Source: Anisus vortex
Taxonomy: Eukaryota; Mollusca; Gastropoda; Planorbidae
Direction: 5' to 3'
Length of the DNA: 64,000 nt
Assembly (NCBI GenBank): GCA_949126835.1
Contig: OX421499.1
Location: forward strand, 3,977,553 to 4,041,552
Below the pieces are notes generated by a model, which did not search any database, had not been told where the DNA came from, and saw only the letters and a list, made by a program, of their open reading frames with translations. Numbering within the stretch: the first letter of the stretch is position 1; every line of letters starts with the position of its first letter. This document shows positions 1 to 12,175 of this stretch, one piece after another. Both the position numbers and the translations under genes were made by a program.

Positions 1-235
1 ATCATATAATGTTGAAAACAAAATGGGTAATTAAGTCAAATTTATATAAAAGTAAGCCTAAAATGAAAGATAATGTAGGCCCTATATATATTGTATATAT
101 TTATGGCAGACGTAGATATCCTTTCTCATTTTACTATTGTAGCGTCTCTAGCGACCGCTGCATTGCGGAAAATGGTAACTTTTAGTAACTGTGTATATAG
201 GGATTGTGCATTCTGTTCTATACCTATTCTGTCTA

Positions 236-442
236 TACGTCTTATAAAGTTTGTAGCGGGAAATTTTTCAATTGCCAGGCAATGTTTAAATTGCCGAGCT
301 CAACGTTTTAAAGTTTTAATTTGTATCGTATACGTCTTATAAACTATGTAGCGGGAAATTTTTATATTGCTGGGCAATGTTTAAATTTGCCGGACCAACT
401 TTTTAAAGTTTTAATTCATGTCGTATACGTTGTATAAACTAT
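236..442. repeat. 95-bp tandem duplication (2.2 copies)
   Basis: TACGTCTTATAAA... starts at 236, 331 and 426. Each unit includes TGTAGCGGGAAATTTTT and a GGCAATGTTTAAA block. Only the first 17 bp of the third unit remain. Confidence 0.75.
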
Positions 443-943
443 GATTCATATCGGTTTCAGTTGTTATTGTTTTTCCTGTTGAATTTAAAATTTAATTCTA
501 AGTTTGCTTCCAAAGCAACAATAAATAAATAGCAAATAACACCAACAAAAAAACAAAAAAATAAATAAATATTGATCTACGACTAATGTTGTAGAAAAAA
601 AAAATATCAAACAATCATTTTTGAATTAACAGTACTTTTTAAAAGACATGTGAGTTCTGTTTTACAGAAAGAGTTTAATTACCCAATAAACTCACAAAAT
701 TCGATCATAGTGGTCATACTTTGAGCAAGAAATAAAAAAAAATTATTATTATTTGTTTTTCCTTTTTAGTTGTATATTGAATTGGTGTATAATAAAGTGT
801 GCAAAACAAAAATAAATTTAAAAAATACTGACCACAAAAAAAAACAACATACTACTTTATGTATGTTGCGATAACAAAACTAAAAAACTATAATGTGTCA
901 AGCATATTCTAAAAAAAAGCCCGTTCGAAGAATCGGGCACATA
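443..943. other. AT-rich, no feature seen
   Basis: A-runs and short frames only. Confidence 0.6.
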
Positions 944-949
944 ACGGCT

Positions 950-1125
950 TGTATCTTATAAGTTTACAGACATTCCTTCTAGATAGAAGATTATTACGTC
1001 CACTTGGCCCAAAAACTCCTGCAGGGCGATAAGGATCCGTCGGTGGCAGGGCTAGAACCCGCGACCTGTCAGTTGGTTTTTGGTTGACAGTCCGGTGAAC
1101 TAACCGCTGGACCAGTGCCTTTCTG
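950..1125 (-). mobile_element. tRNA-derived SINE, family 2
   Basis: Reverse complement of the element at 13289. The head includes CCGGACTGTCAACCAAAAAC, then AACTGACAGGTCGCGGGTTC. The body has GGATCC and CCTGCAGG. The tail is the hairpin module ending in TTATAAGATA. Confidence 0.75.
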
Positions 1126-1734
1126 TAATAGCTCCCCCCCCCCCCTTTAATTAATTAATAGAGAAAAGCATTTTTTTAGGTATTGCAAACTTTATGACCA
1201 ATCGACAGCTTGGTTCGAATGTCACGTGACATCTTGCTGCACAATTATAATCAAACCGAAACTAAACTATGAAAACTAAATAAACTCTCTCTCTCTCTCT
1301 TCAAATATTGCAATAAGATTATGTTTAGTTTTAAAGTAAAAGCGAAGTCGGAATATTTGTGACTAATATCTTAAGCAGTTTAAAAAGAAATGGACGTGAT
1401 AAAAAGTCTATATCGATCTAATTAAGTCTACATTTCTATGTTTAGACAAAATTAGAACCATGAAGATTTTAATACAAAAGCTATTCATTTACCGAAATAA
1501 AGATCTTGATTAAAAATATGTATATATCTATATGTCAGTGCAGTCCACCATATTGAAAGATAAAGTACATGTTGTAGTCTTATAAAAAGACGTTTCTAAT
1601 TTAATTTATCTTTATTTACAGATCTTGCCCCCACTTCATTCCACCTAAACGGCGTATTTTTTTAAACACTTTTTATTCCGCCATCTCTCCATAAAAATAA
1701 AATAAATATAAGTTATATCATACCTTATGAATTT
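1126..1734. other. AT-rich, no gene seen
   Basis: A poly-C run at ~1134-1145 and (CT)n at ~1286-1300; otherwise nothing. Confidence 0.6.
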
Positions 1735-2150
1735 CCACACAAAAAGTTTGCGCTTCCTTTTTTTTCTAGCATTGGCCTGCAAAAACCATAAAAAGATAAC
1801 TCGCTTTGTTTCGGCTATATTTTGTAGTTTTTATTCTAGTTATTTCGTAAGAACGAAAATATCCGAAAAGTTTGTTTACTTTCGTCTCTTCCGGCAGAGG
1901 CAGCCATGTTTCCATTTTCTTCGATTTGCAAATTGGTCGAAGGTATTAGTGACTATTCCAAAGACTACGATGCTGAAAATTTGATAGAAGGTATTGTTAG
2001 TCTGGACAAGTCTGCGACCCAAGTTTCAGCTCCATTGGACGACGGGAAATGGTCGAAAAATTGATGCAAAGTTTTGCCAACAAAAATCCAAGCAAGCAAG
2101 CAGACAGACAATGCAAGATAATAGAAAGGCAGTAAAAAAAACTATTTTTA
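1735..2150 (+). repeat. Dispersed repeat, copy 1
   Basis: GAAAATTTGATAGAAGGTAT then TTTCAGCTCCATTGGACGAC and GGTCGAAAAATTGATGC match 15216-15330 closely. The similarity upstream is weaker. Unknown family. Confidence 0.5.
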
Positions 2151-2283
2151 GTTAGCATTCGTAGCTAAACCAGAAACACTTTAGTATTTATGGCTTACGC
2201 GTAGTTCCATCATTGTTTAAGTTTATGAAATGTATTACTTAGCAACGTTGATGTATAATCGTTAGATATATAAAATTAATATT
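2130..2283 (+). repeat. Dispersed repeat with an AGCATTCGTAGCT core, copy 1
   Basis: AGTTAGCATTCGTAGCTAAA, GTTCCATCATTGTTTAAG and TTACTTAGCAACGTTGA run collinearly with 9577-9731. A related short piece is at ~37078 (CCATTCGTAGCTAATACAC). Confidence 0.55.
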
Positions 2284-2375
2284 AGTATGATTTTATATCA
2301 AGACCTTGGGCCAACCAGTCCAACACTCTTACTTCTACCAGCAAAAAAAATCCTTAAGATTCTAAACAAAAACTA

Positions 2376-2630
2376 ACACGCACACACACACGCACACACA
2401 CACGCACATCAACAATTACCAAAAACTTAGGCAACAGCAATAGAATAATACAACAAAAAACATTGATTCATTAGCATGTGATCTGTTTTCATGCAGTTTT
2501 ATTTCTCTAGGGTCGTGTGTAAATTAATTCAAACTCTAACACGCCAACACACACACACACACCCACACACACACATATACACCATACACACGCACAGACA
2601 CAGACATAGACACACACACAGAGAGTGAAT
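2376..2630. repeat. CA-rich microsatellites
   Basis: (CA)n tracts at ~2376-2410 and ~2548-2625 separated by AT-rich sequence. Confidence 0.85.
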
Positions 2631-2919
2631 GGTTAAGTACCGGCATATAAAATATTTCCGCTAAATACACAAGTTTAAAAAAGCGCATTTTATCAAAGTG
2701 TCTCAAACCAAGCAAATGGGTTCTGAGTTACGTTAGGAATCCAAATTGGACACAGAGTTACGTGGGCACGTCCAATTTCAGCTACACTTCTAACTTCTAA
2801 CAATACAGTATGCATTCTAAATTGATTTTGTACAATTTAAGGTAGCATTGTCTTTAGTTTTATTGAGGTAAAATTAAAACATTCGGTTGAGAAAATTCGG
2901 CCGATATTTATGTATTTAT

Positions 2920-3075
<156 letters not shown>

Positions 3076-3399
3076 CTCTCTGTTTGTGTCTATCTATATA
3101 ACTATCTAATTAATAATATGTCTATCCAAGTATCTAACTTTTATATTTAAGTATATATCTAACTATCTGAATATTCATCTAAAAGTTGAACTACATTTTT
3201 ATCTATTTCATTTTCTACTATATAAACCAAAATTCACATAAATTATTTTCTCCACTGTAAACATATTTATTGCCCCCCTTTTTTTTTATTGTCGCTCTTT
3301 TACTAATTCCAGTTATAAGTAATACCGGCACTTATTTTGTTGTTTGGAAATTTTTAGTTTGGAAAAGTGTAGGGCAGTTATATTTCCATCAGCTGGATT

Positions 3400-4516
3400 C
3401 ATAGGTTCTCAACCTTTTTCGGTTCACCGCCCCCTTTTCCAATTTTTTTCCGCTCACAGCCCCCCCCCCCCACAACTTAATTTTAAATAAAAATAAATAT
3501 AATTAATTAATTAATTATAAAACAAATTTATTTGTATTATTATTTAGAAACATACGAGACTTATTTAATAGCACTATATCATGTAATTTCTGTAATTATT
3601 AATGTTTAACATATAAACTCCTTAAATGGACAATTAATGCAGGAAATGTTTTTTTAACAACTGTTTAATATAAATTATTTTAATCCTCTAATAATTAAAT
3701 CTTGTTATGAACACCATAATATGGAATGTATATAAAGAAATAATAATAATTAGTAATCTTTGTTATGTTACAAAACAGAACTTGTTCGGCATCACTATTG
3801 GGAGATTTAAGGGAGATAATTAACCCGTTTCATTGGAGCTAATATTTCTGTATTTTTTCTTTAAAAAAAAATAAATGACTTACATTTATAACTTTGAAAT
3901 GATCAAACTGTAAAAAGTATTTTAAAATTAAATAAATATTATTTGACAAAATAATTTATAAGTATATTTTCAAGCATTACAATAACTACCCAGTTTGTAT
4001 GATTACTACGTATCTATACGGCTTAACGGTAATGTCTGCTATCCTCTTTCTTCATTGTAAAATATATGAGATTGTACATGTAAAATCTTAAATAAAAATA
4101 TTTGAAAAAAAAAAAGGACATCTCGGTAAAACTGATATCAAAATATCATTAATATTAGTATATGTTAGGGCAACAGTCCGGTGAACCAACAATAGGACCA
4201 GCCGGCCGCACACCATATTTGCCGAATACTGACCCCTACTTCATCGAAAAGTCATTGCGATTCATATTTCTTATTAGTTTAATAATATGTCTTGTTGGGG
4301 GACATCAGATATTTAGAAGCACTTGCGTTTACATCATATTTCATCCAAAAACGAATCGATTCATATAGCTGAGATGTTCAAATTATATCATGTACATTTG
4401 TACCGCCCACTATCCCTTCACCGCCCCCCAATCGCCCCCGGGAATGTCAGCGCCCCCCTAAAGCTTCTCACCGCCCCCCGGGGGGGGGGCGATAACGCCC
4501 CCGTTGAGAACCTATG
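3400..4516. mobile_element. Non-autonomous hAT-type element (1.1 kb), copy 1
   Basis: Terminal inverted repeats CATAGGTTCTCAAC at 3400 and GTTGAGAACCTATG ending 4516. Subterminal GGTTCACCGCCCCC-type blocks at both ends. AGCTGGAT (3391-3398) and AGCTAGAT (4517-4524) look like a diverged 8-bp target duplication, with one extra T at 3399. The GGTTCTCAACC terminus is typical of hAT superfamily elements. No transposase is encoded. A SINE family 2 fragment lies inside (~4163-4205). Copy 2, inverted, is at 37157-38231. Confidence 0.8.
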
Positions 4517-4904
4517 AGCTAGATGTTGCAGACATTGTTAGTTACCTCGGCCAGATGAGGTGGCTGTCTGGCAAACGTAAAACCTCACTTCTCCAGAGTG
4601 ATAATAAAAACCAAATATTATATATATATATATATATTGTTACATACTAGAAAAGTCTAGAATTAGTTGTTAGTTCAGTCACGCTTGAATGCATCTTCCT
4701 TGTTCTTTTTTTTTATTGTACGCTGTCGTCAAATAGCGTCATGCTTCAGCGCACACCAAAGGAAAATTGTGTTGTTGTTTTTATTTTCTTATGTTTTGAC
4801 CTTTGGTCATTTCTTTTTATTTTCTTGAAATCATTGTTTTGTTTCTAAGCATAAACATTTGATTATTATTAACATTGAAATTGGTTATTTTTTATCCTTT
4901 CTAG
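4517..4904. other. AT-rich spacer
   Basis: (TA)n at ~4620-4638. AACCTCACTTCTCCAGAGTG at ~4579 recurs at ~5414, flanking the LINE tail, so the two may be fragments of one repeat. Confidence 0.5.
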
Positions 4905-5345
4905 AGAAAGGATGTGCGTAGGACGCAATAATCTTCTTTATAGAAGGAGCGTCTGTAATGTATAAGATATAAGAAGTGCAATTCTCGAACATACTTGAAT
5001 GAAAAGGGATGATGCGTGTCCATCGTTTTCGATGAGGACCATCCAATGTTAGAGTCATGGTTTCTTGTGGGTTCAAAGGTGGCTGATGAGGCCTATTTTT
5101 GCCCGAATGTATTTGCCACAGTGGGGGCACAAGTGCGTGGCTTGATGGCCGGTAGTAGCGGGGGTTGTCTTTGCTGGATTTTTTAAGTTGTCGTTTTTCA
5201 GTAGCGACCCTTGGCCTTTTATCTTCGTGAGCTGCTGCTGTATGGTGTGAATGCTTGATGAAAAGTATATAAAGGCTAGACTACTATCGGGTTTTCGGCT
5301 TTTAACAGTAACAATACTATCAAGCATTGTAGATCGCATACCAGG
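4905..5345 (-). mobile_element. LINE 3' end with C-terminal zinc-finger-like motif
   Basis: The minus-strand frame 5339-5073 ends with CPHCGKYIRAKIGLISHL and a stop. C-X2-C plus RIGLxSH is the C-terminal signature of many invertebrate LINE polyproteins. The 3' untranslated part contains GGATGGTCCTCATCGAAAAC and a hairpin module (AGAAGATTATTGCG) that recurs elsewhere. The upstream RT is missing. Confidence 0.6.
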
Positions 5346-5640
5346 TCATTCTTTACATAGCAAACGTCTGCCTAGCTTTGGAGAAAAAAAACTTGATCAT
5401 GCAGGTCAGACTTGAACCTCACTTCTCCAGAGTGAGAATAAGAACTGATATTACTCTCTTAGGGCTTGGAGGACAAACACGCCTGATAAGGATGTGCTAC
5501 GTAGTGTAGCCAAGTCATGAAATAGGTTCAGTGCAAAGAGTTTATTGTTCCCATTCACTGTATACTCCTGCAAGGAAGGACAGTGTATAAAAGCACACGC
5601 TCGACCGTCCCTTCTGGAAAAAAAAAGAATCCCGTCGGAC

Positions 5641-5684
5641 AAAATTGATCCATAGGGCCGGTGAAGCAGTGTTCACCAATTTCG
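5641..5684 (-). mobile_element. SINE family 1, 3'-tail fragment
   Basis: ATTGATCCATAGGGCCGGTG then AAGCAGTGTTCACCA is the reverse complement of the family 3' end. The rest of the SINE is missing. Confidence 0.6.
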
Positions 5685-5953
5685 AAACTACGAGTCCAGT
5701 TGGGGCCTAAACCTCCCGAAATAGGCTCCTATAGGGAAATGACCTGTGCGAAACTGGACAACTGTTGCCTGATTCCTTTCTGCAGAGCTCCCACCACTAG
5801 TCTGGCTACCTAACGCCTGTGCCGTGCACCGGTACCTAAGCTATGTATGATAGCAGAATATTTGTTGAACTATTACGAAACTATAAAAGGGTATCTCTAA
5901 TTCGCGGCCTCAAGTTTTAAGATGTCTATGAAACGCTTCCATAAGTTTATACC

Positions 5954-6159
5954 CAGTGCCGTTGCTAGGTATTTGGGGGCCTCTTTAGGGGGGGGGGGGG
6001 GCTTTGCCTCTTTATAGGCACCTGAATTTTGACATTCGACATTACGACATGAGAAAAAAACAATTTGGACACTCCTTTGGGGGCCCCCCTCAAGTAGGGG
6101 CCCGGGGGAACTTTCGAATTTGGACCCCCCCCTCTCCCCCTCCCCTAGCTACGCCCCTG
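5954..6159. mobile_element. 206-bp inverted-repeat element with perfect 8-bp target duplication
   Basis: Ends CAGTGCCGTTGCTAGG and (reverse complement) CAGGGGCGTAGCTAGG match at 13 of 16 positions. TTTATACC flanks both sides (5946-5953 and 6160-6167). An 8-bp duplication fits a hAT-type MITE. The interior is G/C-run rich. Confidence 0.8.
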
Positions 6160-6643
6160 TTTATACCATTAAAAAACAACAAAATAATATAAAAAAACAC
6201 AACAGCGTATGAGAACCACTGAGATAATATGCTAAACAGTGTTTACCCACAACTATCCAGCCCACCATGGCCCACCGCGGAATGAATACGTTTAGTTTCG
6301 TACAGACCAATGTTTACAAGTACTCCTTCAACTCCGCATTTCTTTCAAAGAAGGAAAGAAGTGAAAAAAAACGGAAGTTTGAACTTATGCTCCTGAACAT
6401 GTAGAGACACATCGGATATTTTGACTAGACGGGTGCTAGACGGTAATAGAGCCGACAAGTACCGACGGGAGATGACCGAAACTTGGCGGTCTTACATAAC
6501 TGTTTCAGAGTTTTGTTTCAACTCTCACATTGATTTTAACTACTATTCTAATGCAGTATAAATGGATCATTTTTAGACGCGATAGTCTTATCTAGCTGCT
6601 ATTGGTTTTACTCAAAGTGTTAGAATTACTCTATTATTCTAAA

Positions 6644-6892
6644 CACAGTGGACGACCCGGGCAGCGCGTTCGTCTGGCGTACCGAAGGTCCTGTGTTAGA
6701 ATCCTGGTCAAGGCTAGGATTTGTTCCTAGACGCGAGGATGTCCCTGAGTCGACCCAGCTCTTATGGGAAAAGTAAAGACGGCTGGGCATTGCGCTGGCC
6801 ACACAAACCCCTAGTATGCCGTGGCAACTGAAACTGATAAAATTTGCTTCACCATCCCTATGATCAATTTGGGCCGACGAGATACTTTACTA
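6644..6892 (+). mobile_element. SINE family 1, near full length
   Basis: Head with GCAGCGCGTTCGTCTGGCG, body GGCTGGGCATTGCGCTGGCC, and tail TTGGGCCGACGAGATACTTT. Diverged at many sites, so older than SINE B. Confidence 0.8.
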
Positions 6893-7259
6893 CTAAATTA
6901 TTTTATGGCAATGAGAACTGTTTATTTTTATTGTTGTTGTTTTTAAATTTATTTATATAGGCTATATCTAGAAATAACATTTCTGTATGAGGGCTAGGTC
7001 TTTTTATTCCAAGGTGTTATCATGGGTGAAGAGATCGGGCTTATTATATTAAATGAAAAACGGCATGCATAGTGTTTGTGTGGCCTAGCCAATGCCTCCT
7101 CAATGTCCATCAGTGTCTGGTTGTGTCTAAGGCCTTAGTCTAAGGATATCATCATCGCACGAGATAACAAAAAAAATGAATCTAAACTCGCGAGCCGTCG
7201 TTGAAAATGCATTGCAATCCTATGATTATAGATCTTTAACTTACAGGCCAACATCTAAC

Positions 7260-7960
7260 AGCTTCATACAGAAACAACCACACACACTTCCACCCACACG
7301 TCCAGACTTATCTTCACACTTACTGTCAACCCTAATACTAACCGCACACAACCGCAATCATCCACACTTTACTTCCACAATTAATACCAACCACACACAG
7401 CCATACATGGCCACACTTACTTCCGCACATGACAACCCCACTTTATACCAACCACACATAGCCGCAAGCAGCCACACATATGCACACTCAAGCACACATC
7501 CACACTTCAATTTCACACTAAAAATATCAACAACTCACAGACACATATAGCCGCACTTACTACCAGATTTTACTTCAACATTTAATACCATTCACTCACA
7601 GCCAGACACATCTACACACTGCCGCACACAGCCACACAGTCACACACAACCACACACACACACTTTACTTCCACACCTAATATAAAAAACTCACAGCCAC
7701 ACATAGCCACACTTACTTCCACACTTGACAACCCAACTTAATACCAACCAAACACAGCCGCACGCAGCCACACGCAGCCACACTCAGCCACACACAGCAA
7801 CACAGTCACACACAACCACACTTAATATCAAAAACTTAATACCACCCACGCAAAGCCACACACAGCCACACACAAGCACACACGCGCAGCCACATATCCA
7901 CACTTTACTTCCACCACTTACTACCAACCACACACAGTCAGGAAGACAACCTAACAACAC
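7260..7960. repeat. CA-derived minisatellite with ~290-bp internal order
   Basis: Composed of CACACAGCCACA-like units. CACTTACTTCCGCACATGAC at ~7417 and CACTTACTTCCACACTTGAC at ~7710 head two similar blocks, giving a ~290-bp higher-order period. Frames of the T-Q-P-H type are repeat translations. Confidence 0.75.
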
Positions 7961-9254
7961 ACAGTGCCACCCAGAAAGCCCCCCTACACTTCCCTGGCAT
8001 TAGTCTCATTAAAAAAAAACTCCCTCCCATTTCCTGTATAGAATTCTTCAAATCGCGATGCCAATTAACAGCCATGATTCTCTCCTGGTGATTCCAGAGA
8101 CCTAACTATTAGCTTTATTTTCATCGCTCACACATTTGCCTCCCTTGTTGTACCCCCTAACCACCCCACTCACTCCCCCCCCCCACACTATCTTTCAAAT
8201 AAACTTCCCCATTATCTTCTCTATTCCAAACAGAAAGTTCTTTTCTATCTTGCAGTTTCTAATGCTGCTCAGAAAAATTGTCTTCGGCTGGTTGAAAGTT
8301 AACGGAATTTTCATTGCAATATTTTAACTAATTACATAGTTTCACAATACAAGTCTAGAGAAACAAATTGTTTAAATTTCATCTAAGAGTGAGGTAGGAG
8401 TTGAGGGCGGAAAAGAAAAGTGGGATTGTGAAGCTTAGTTTGGGTGTTCAGATGTATTTGGCGAGAACATGGTGCCGGTAGAGGGTTTAACAAGGCTCAC
8501 TTATAATCTCTCCTGGAAGTGTTGGAATTGGATGCACGTGTTTTTGAGAAGTCATGGTAGGCAGCAGGTGTGCATTGCTTTTTGGTGTGTTAAGGATAAG
8601 ATTTGTAGAGAATACAAACAAATAGATTACAGTAAGAAAACACACACACACATACATTAAAACGTTCATTTGCAGGAAGTGATTTATGGGTGGCATTGAA
8701 TGGCTTTGGCATATGAGGGGATTGTTTGATTGGTATGTGACACATCTCTACAGTAGTAAACAAAATATGGACGACCCCCAACCCTCCTCACTTTTAAAAC
8801 AAAACGAAAGGGAAAGCGACTCACTGACCAAATTTTAACCTTTGATGTCAACAGTAAGTGTAAAAGATGCTGCACTTCAAAGCCCAAGTTGGCAACGTTT
8901 GTATTTTAATCCGTGTAACTGTGTGGGACTAGGGGTGTGCTAGTGACAGAGCATTGAATTGCAGTTCCCGGGTATTAAGCGGATGAAATCAAAACGCATG
9001 GAATGCTTTTCCAGCGTCCGCTGTGGGAATTCGATAATCTCACCAGAATCGATTTTAATCTTTATTTGAGTTCTTATATTATAATAAATTACAAACGCTC
9101 CTTCAATTAATGCATTCTTCTACAATTCTATATGAAAAGTAATGAAACGACGAAATTTAAAAATGAAAACATTTAGTTTTACAGGTAGGCTACATTATTT
9201 AAAAGTTTTAATTTACCTCTAATATTCCGTTACATTAATGGACAAAAACTGACA
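7960..9254. other. No gene recognised
   Basis: C-rich stretches near 8160-8190, a short CA tract at 8640, and short overlapping frames without domain similarity that I can recognise. Confidence 0.55.
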
Positions 9255-9422
9255 ACTGAGATAGCGATAGTTTTCCATTGATAAAAGCATAGCGAATTAC
9301 TAATCCGGAAGTCTACAAATCCACAGATCCGTGAGTGATCGGAAATTTCCTAAACAGAAGATTTCGAGTTATGAAATATAAGAAATATCAAAGCAAGCGG
9401 TCCATCTTATCATAGTCTTTCT
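9255..9422. mobile_element. Fragment of the TA-flanked MITE family
   Basis: AGCGAATTACTAATCCGGAAG is an inverted match to the interior of 45447-45750, and GCAAGCGGTCCATCTTATCA then TAGTCTTTC is the right end. Rearranged. Confidence 0.4.
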
Positions 9423-9576
9423 TCTTCTTCTTCTATCCCATAACCCGAGCAAGGGTCGTTGGAGCACCATTTTTGGATAGTTGGATGATTTTACGTCATT
9501 CGTCTAGGCCCTGCGCCACCCCTCTGGGAGTCTGCAAGAGACAAGCCGGTCCACTCCTTGATATCATCATCATAGA

Positions 9577-9731
9577 CATAAAAAACACTATGTTTTTGCT
9601 AGCATTCGTAGCTAGACCGGAAACGCATTGATATTTACGTCTTAGGCCTAAGTTACATCATTGTGTACGCTTATGAATGAGTTACTTAGCAACGTAGAGG
9701 AATAATCTTTAATTATTACAAAAAATAATTT
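9577..9731 (+). repeat. Dispersed repeat with an AGCATTCGTAGCT core, copy 2
   Basis: TGCTAGCATTCGTAGCTAGA, GTTACATCATTGTGTACG and TTACTTAGCAACGTAGA. Same order as copy 1. Confidence 0.55.
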
Positions 9732-10362
9732 TACTTCGTTTCAACCTTTTGCGGAGTTACTATCGGCACATGCTACGGAATACTTTTTTTTTAAAGGTTT
9801 TTATATTTGTTGCAGGGCTAGATAAACCATTAAGTTAAATAAGCTCGTGTTTATGGCATAATGGCAAGGGGGTAATTGAATTACCATTGTATTTCACAAC
9901 AAGTAAAACAATCGGTGATATTGGAACCTGAATTCCATCTACAGACATCGAGTCAAGACATCACTAAGTCTGGAAAATTGCTCGGAAGGGCCTTTAAAAT
10001 TTAATGCTGAATTTTTTTTTATTTTTATTTTTTTTGGAGGGGGGGGGGGTATTCTCTTGAATAGATAACAAAAAAGAAAAAAAAACGTACAAATAATCTT
10101 GAACTTTTTATTCATTTCTGTTTGTTTGTTTCATGTTATTTGAGTTAATGAATCGCAGAATTTGAATAAAAAATGGATTTATACATGTTTAGTAACCTCA
10201 CAGGATTTTTTTCTCTCCTAAATAATGTCTGTAAATATCACTAAGCATCCAGATAAGGTTAGACTCGTGGACCCGGAATGAACGAACAGCGGAATGGGGG
10301 AGGAATTCGGTATATTTTTAACAAGGATGCTTGACCATGCTGACATACTCATTCATTATAAA

Positions 10363-12040
10363 CTAGAACAAGCTCTTATTATGGGCACAAAGGAACTAGA
10401 ACATCCTCTTATTATGGGCACTAAGAAACTAGAACAAGCTCTTATTGTGGGCACTAAGAAACTAGAACAAGCTCTTATTAATTGCACTAAGAAACTAGAA
10501 CAAGCTCTTATTATTAGCACTAAGAAACTAGAACAAACTCTTATTATGGGCACTAAGAAACTGAACAAGCTCTTATTATGGGCACTAAGAAACTAGAACA
10601 AGCTCTTATTATGTACACTAAGAAACTAGAGCAAGCTCTTATTGTGGGCACTAAGAAACTAGAACAAGCTCTTATTATTTACACTAAGAAACTAGAACAA
10701 ACTCTTATTATGGGCACTAAGAAACTGAACAAGCTCTTATTATGGGCACTAAGAAACTAGAACAAGCTCTTATTATGTACACTAAGAAACTAGAACAAGC
10801 TCTTATTGTGGGCACTAAGAAACTAGAACAAGCTCTTATTATGTACACTAAGAAACTAGAACAAGCTCTTATTGTGGGCACTAAGAAACTAGAACAAGCT
10901 CTTATTATTTGCACTAAGAAACAAGAACAATCTCTTATTATTTGCACTAAGAAAGTAGAACAAGCTCTTATTATGGGCACTAAGAAACTATAACAAGCTC
11001 TTATTATGGGCACTAAGAAACTAGAACAAGCTCTTATTTTGGGCACTAAGAAACTAGAACAAGCTCTTATTATGGGCACTAAGAAACTAAAACAAGCTCT
11101 TATTGTGGGCACTAAGAAACTAAAACAAGCTCTTATTGTGGGCACTAAGAAACTAGAACAAGCTATTATTATGGGCACTAAGAAACTAAAACACGCTCTT
11201 ATTATGGGCACTAAGAAACTAGAACAAGCACTTATTATGGGCACTAAGAAACAAAAACAAGCTCTTATTGTGGGCACTAAGAAACTAGAACAAGCTCTTA
11301 TTATTTGCACTAAGAAACTAGAACAAGCTCTTATTATGGGCACTAAGAATAAAAAACAAGCTCTTATTGTGGGCACTAAGAAACTAGAACAAGCTCTTAT
11401 TATGGGCACTAAGAAACTAGAACAAGCTCTTATTATGCGCACTAAGAAACAAAAACAAGCTCTTATTGTGGGCACTAAGAAACTAGAACAAGCTCTTATT
11501 ATTTGCACTAAGAAACTAGAACAAGCTCTTATTATGGGCACTAAGAAACAAAAACAAGCTCTTATTGTGGGCACTAAGAAACTAGAACAAGCTCTTATTA
11601 TTTGCACTAAGAAACTAGAACAAGCTCTTATTATGGGCACTAAGAAACTAAAACAAGCTCTTATTGTGAGCACTAAGAAACTAGAACAAGCTCTTATTAT
11701 TTGCACTAAGAAACTAGAACAAGCTCTTATTATGGGCACTAAGAAACTAGAACAAGCTCTTATTATGAGCACTAAGAAACTAGAACAAGCTCTTATTATG
11801 GGCTCTAAGAAACTAGAACAAGCTCTTATTATGGGCACTAAGAAACTAGAACAAGCTCTTATTGTGGGCACTAAGAAACTAGAACAAGCTCTTATTATTT
11901 GCACTAAGAAACTAGAACAAGCTCTTATTATGGGCACTAAGAAACTAGAACAAGCTCTTATTGTGGGCACTAAAAAACTAGAACAAGCTCTTATCATGGG
12001 CGCTAAGAAACTAGAACAAGCTCTTATTATTTGCCCTAAG
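10363..12040. repeat. 33-bp minisatellite, about 51 copies, open on both strands
   Basis: Unit ATGGGCACTAAGAAACTAGA + ACAAGCTCTTATT (33 bp). Plus-strand translation repeats MGTKKLEQALI and minus-strand translation repeats IIRACSSFLVP; the longest frames are 11006-12334 (+) and 11997-10717 (-). Two single-base deletions (~10561 and ~10725, AAACTGAAC) and one stop (~10990, AAACTATAAC) break the plus frame in the left part. Variation centres on the first two codons (ATGGGC, GTGGGC, ATTTGC, ATGTAC). The middle part has a VG-IC-MG three-unit (99-bp) order. A minisatellite is likelier than a gene. Confidence 0.92.
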
Positions 12041-12175
12041 AAACAAAAGAAACGGTTTTCTGCTGTGGTTCTAAATTTTTGGCCAGGAGTATGTGACTTT
12101 TTTCCGTCGTTTGATGAGACATTAAAAAAAAAAAATTATGTATATACCAACCGTCAAAATGTGTTGTATGGTATG

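Noticed and set aside
928..948. GCCCGTTCGAAGAATCGGGC hairpin resembling a bacterial terminator
   Set aside because: The context is plainly eukaryotic; the short inverted repeat lacks a following T-run.
7176..8003. His/Thr/Pro-rich frames
   Set aside because: Translations of the CA-derived minisatellite; no conserved frame across the array.
10363..12040. The 33-bp array as a CRISPR array
   Set aside because: Units are contiguous with no unique spacers, and the host is eukaryotic.
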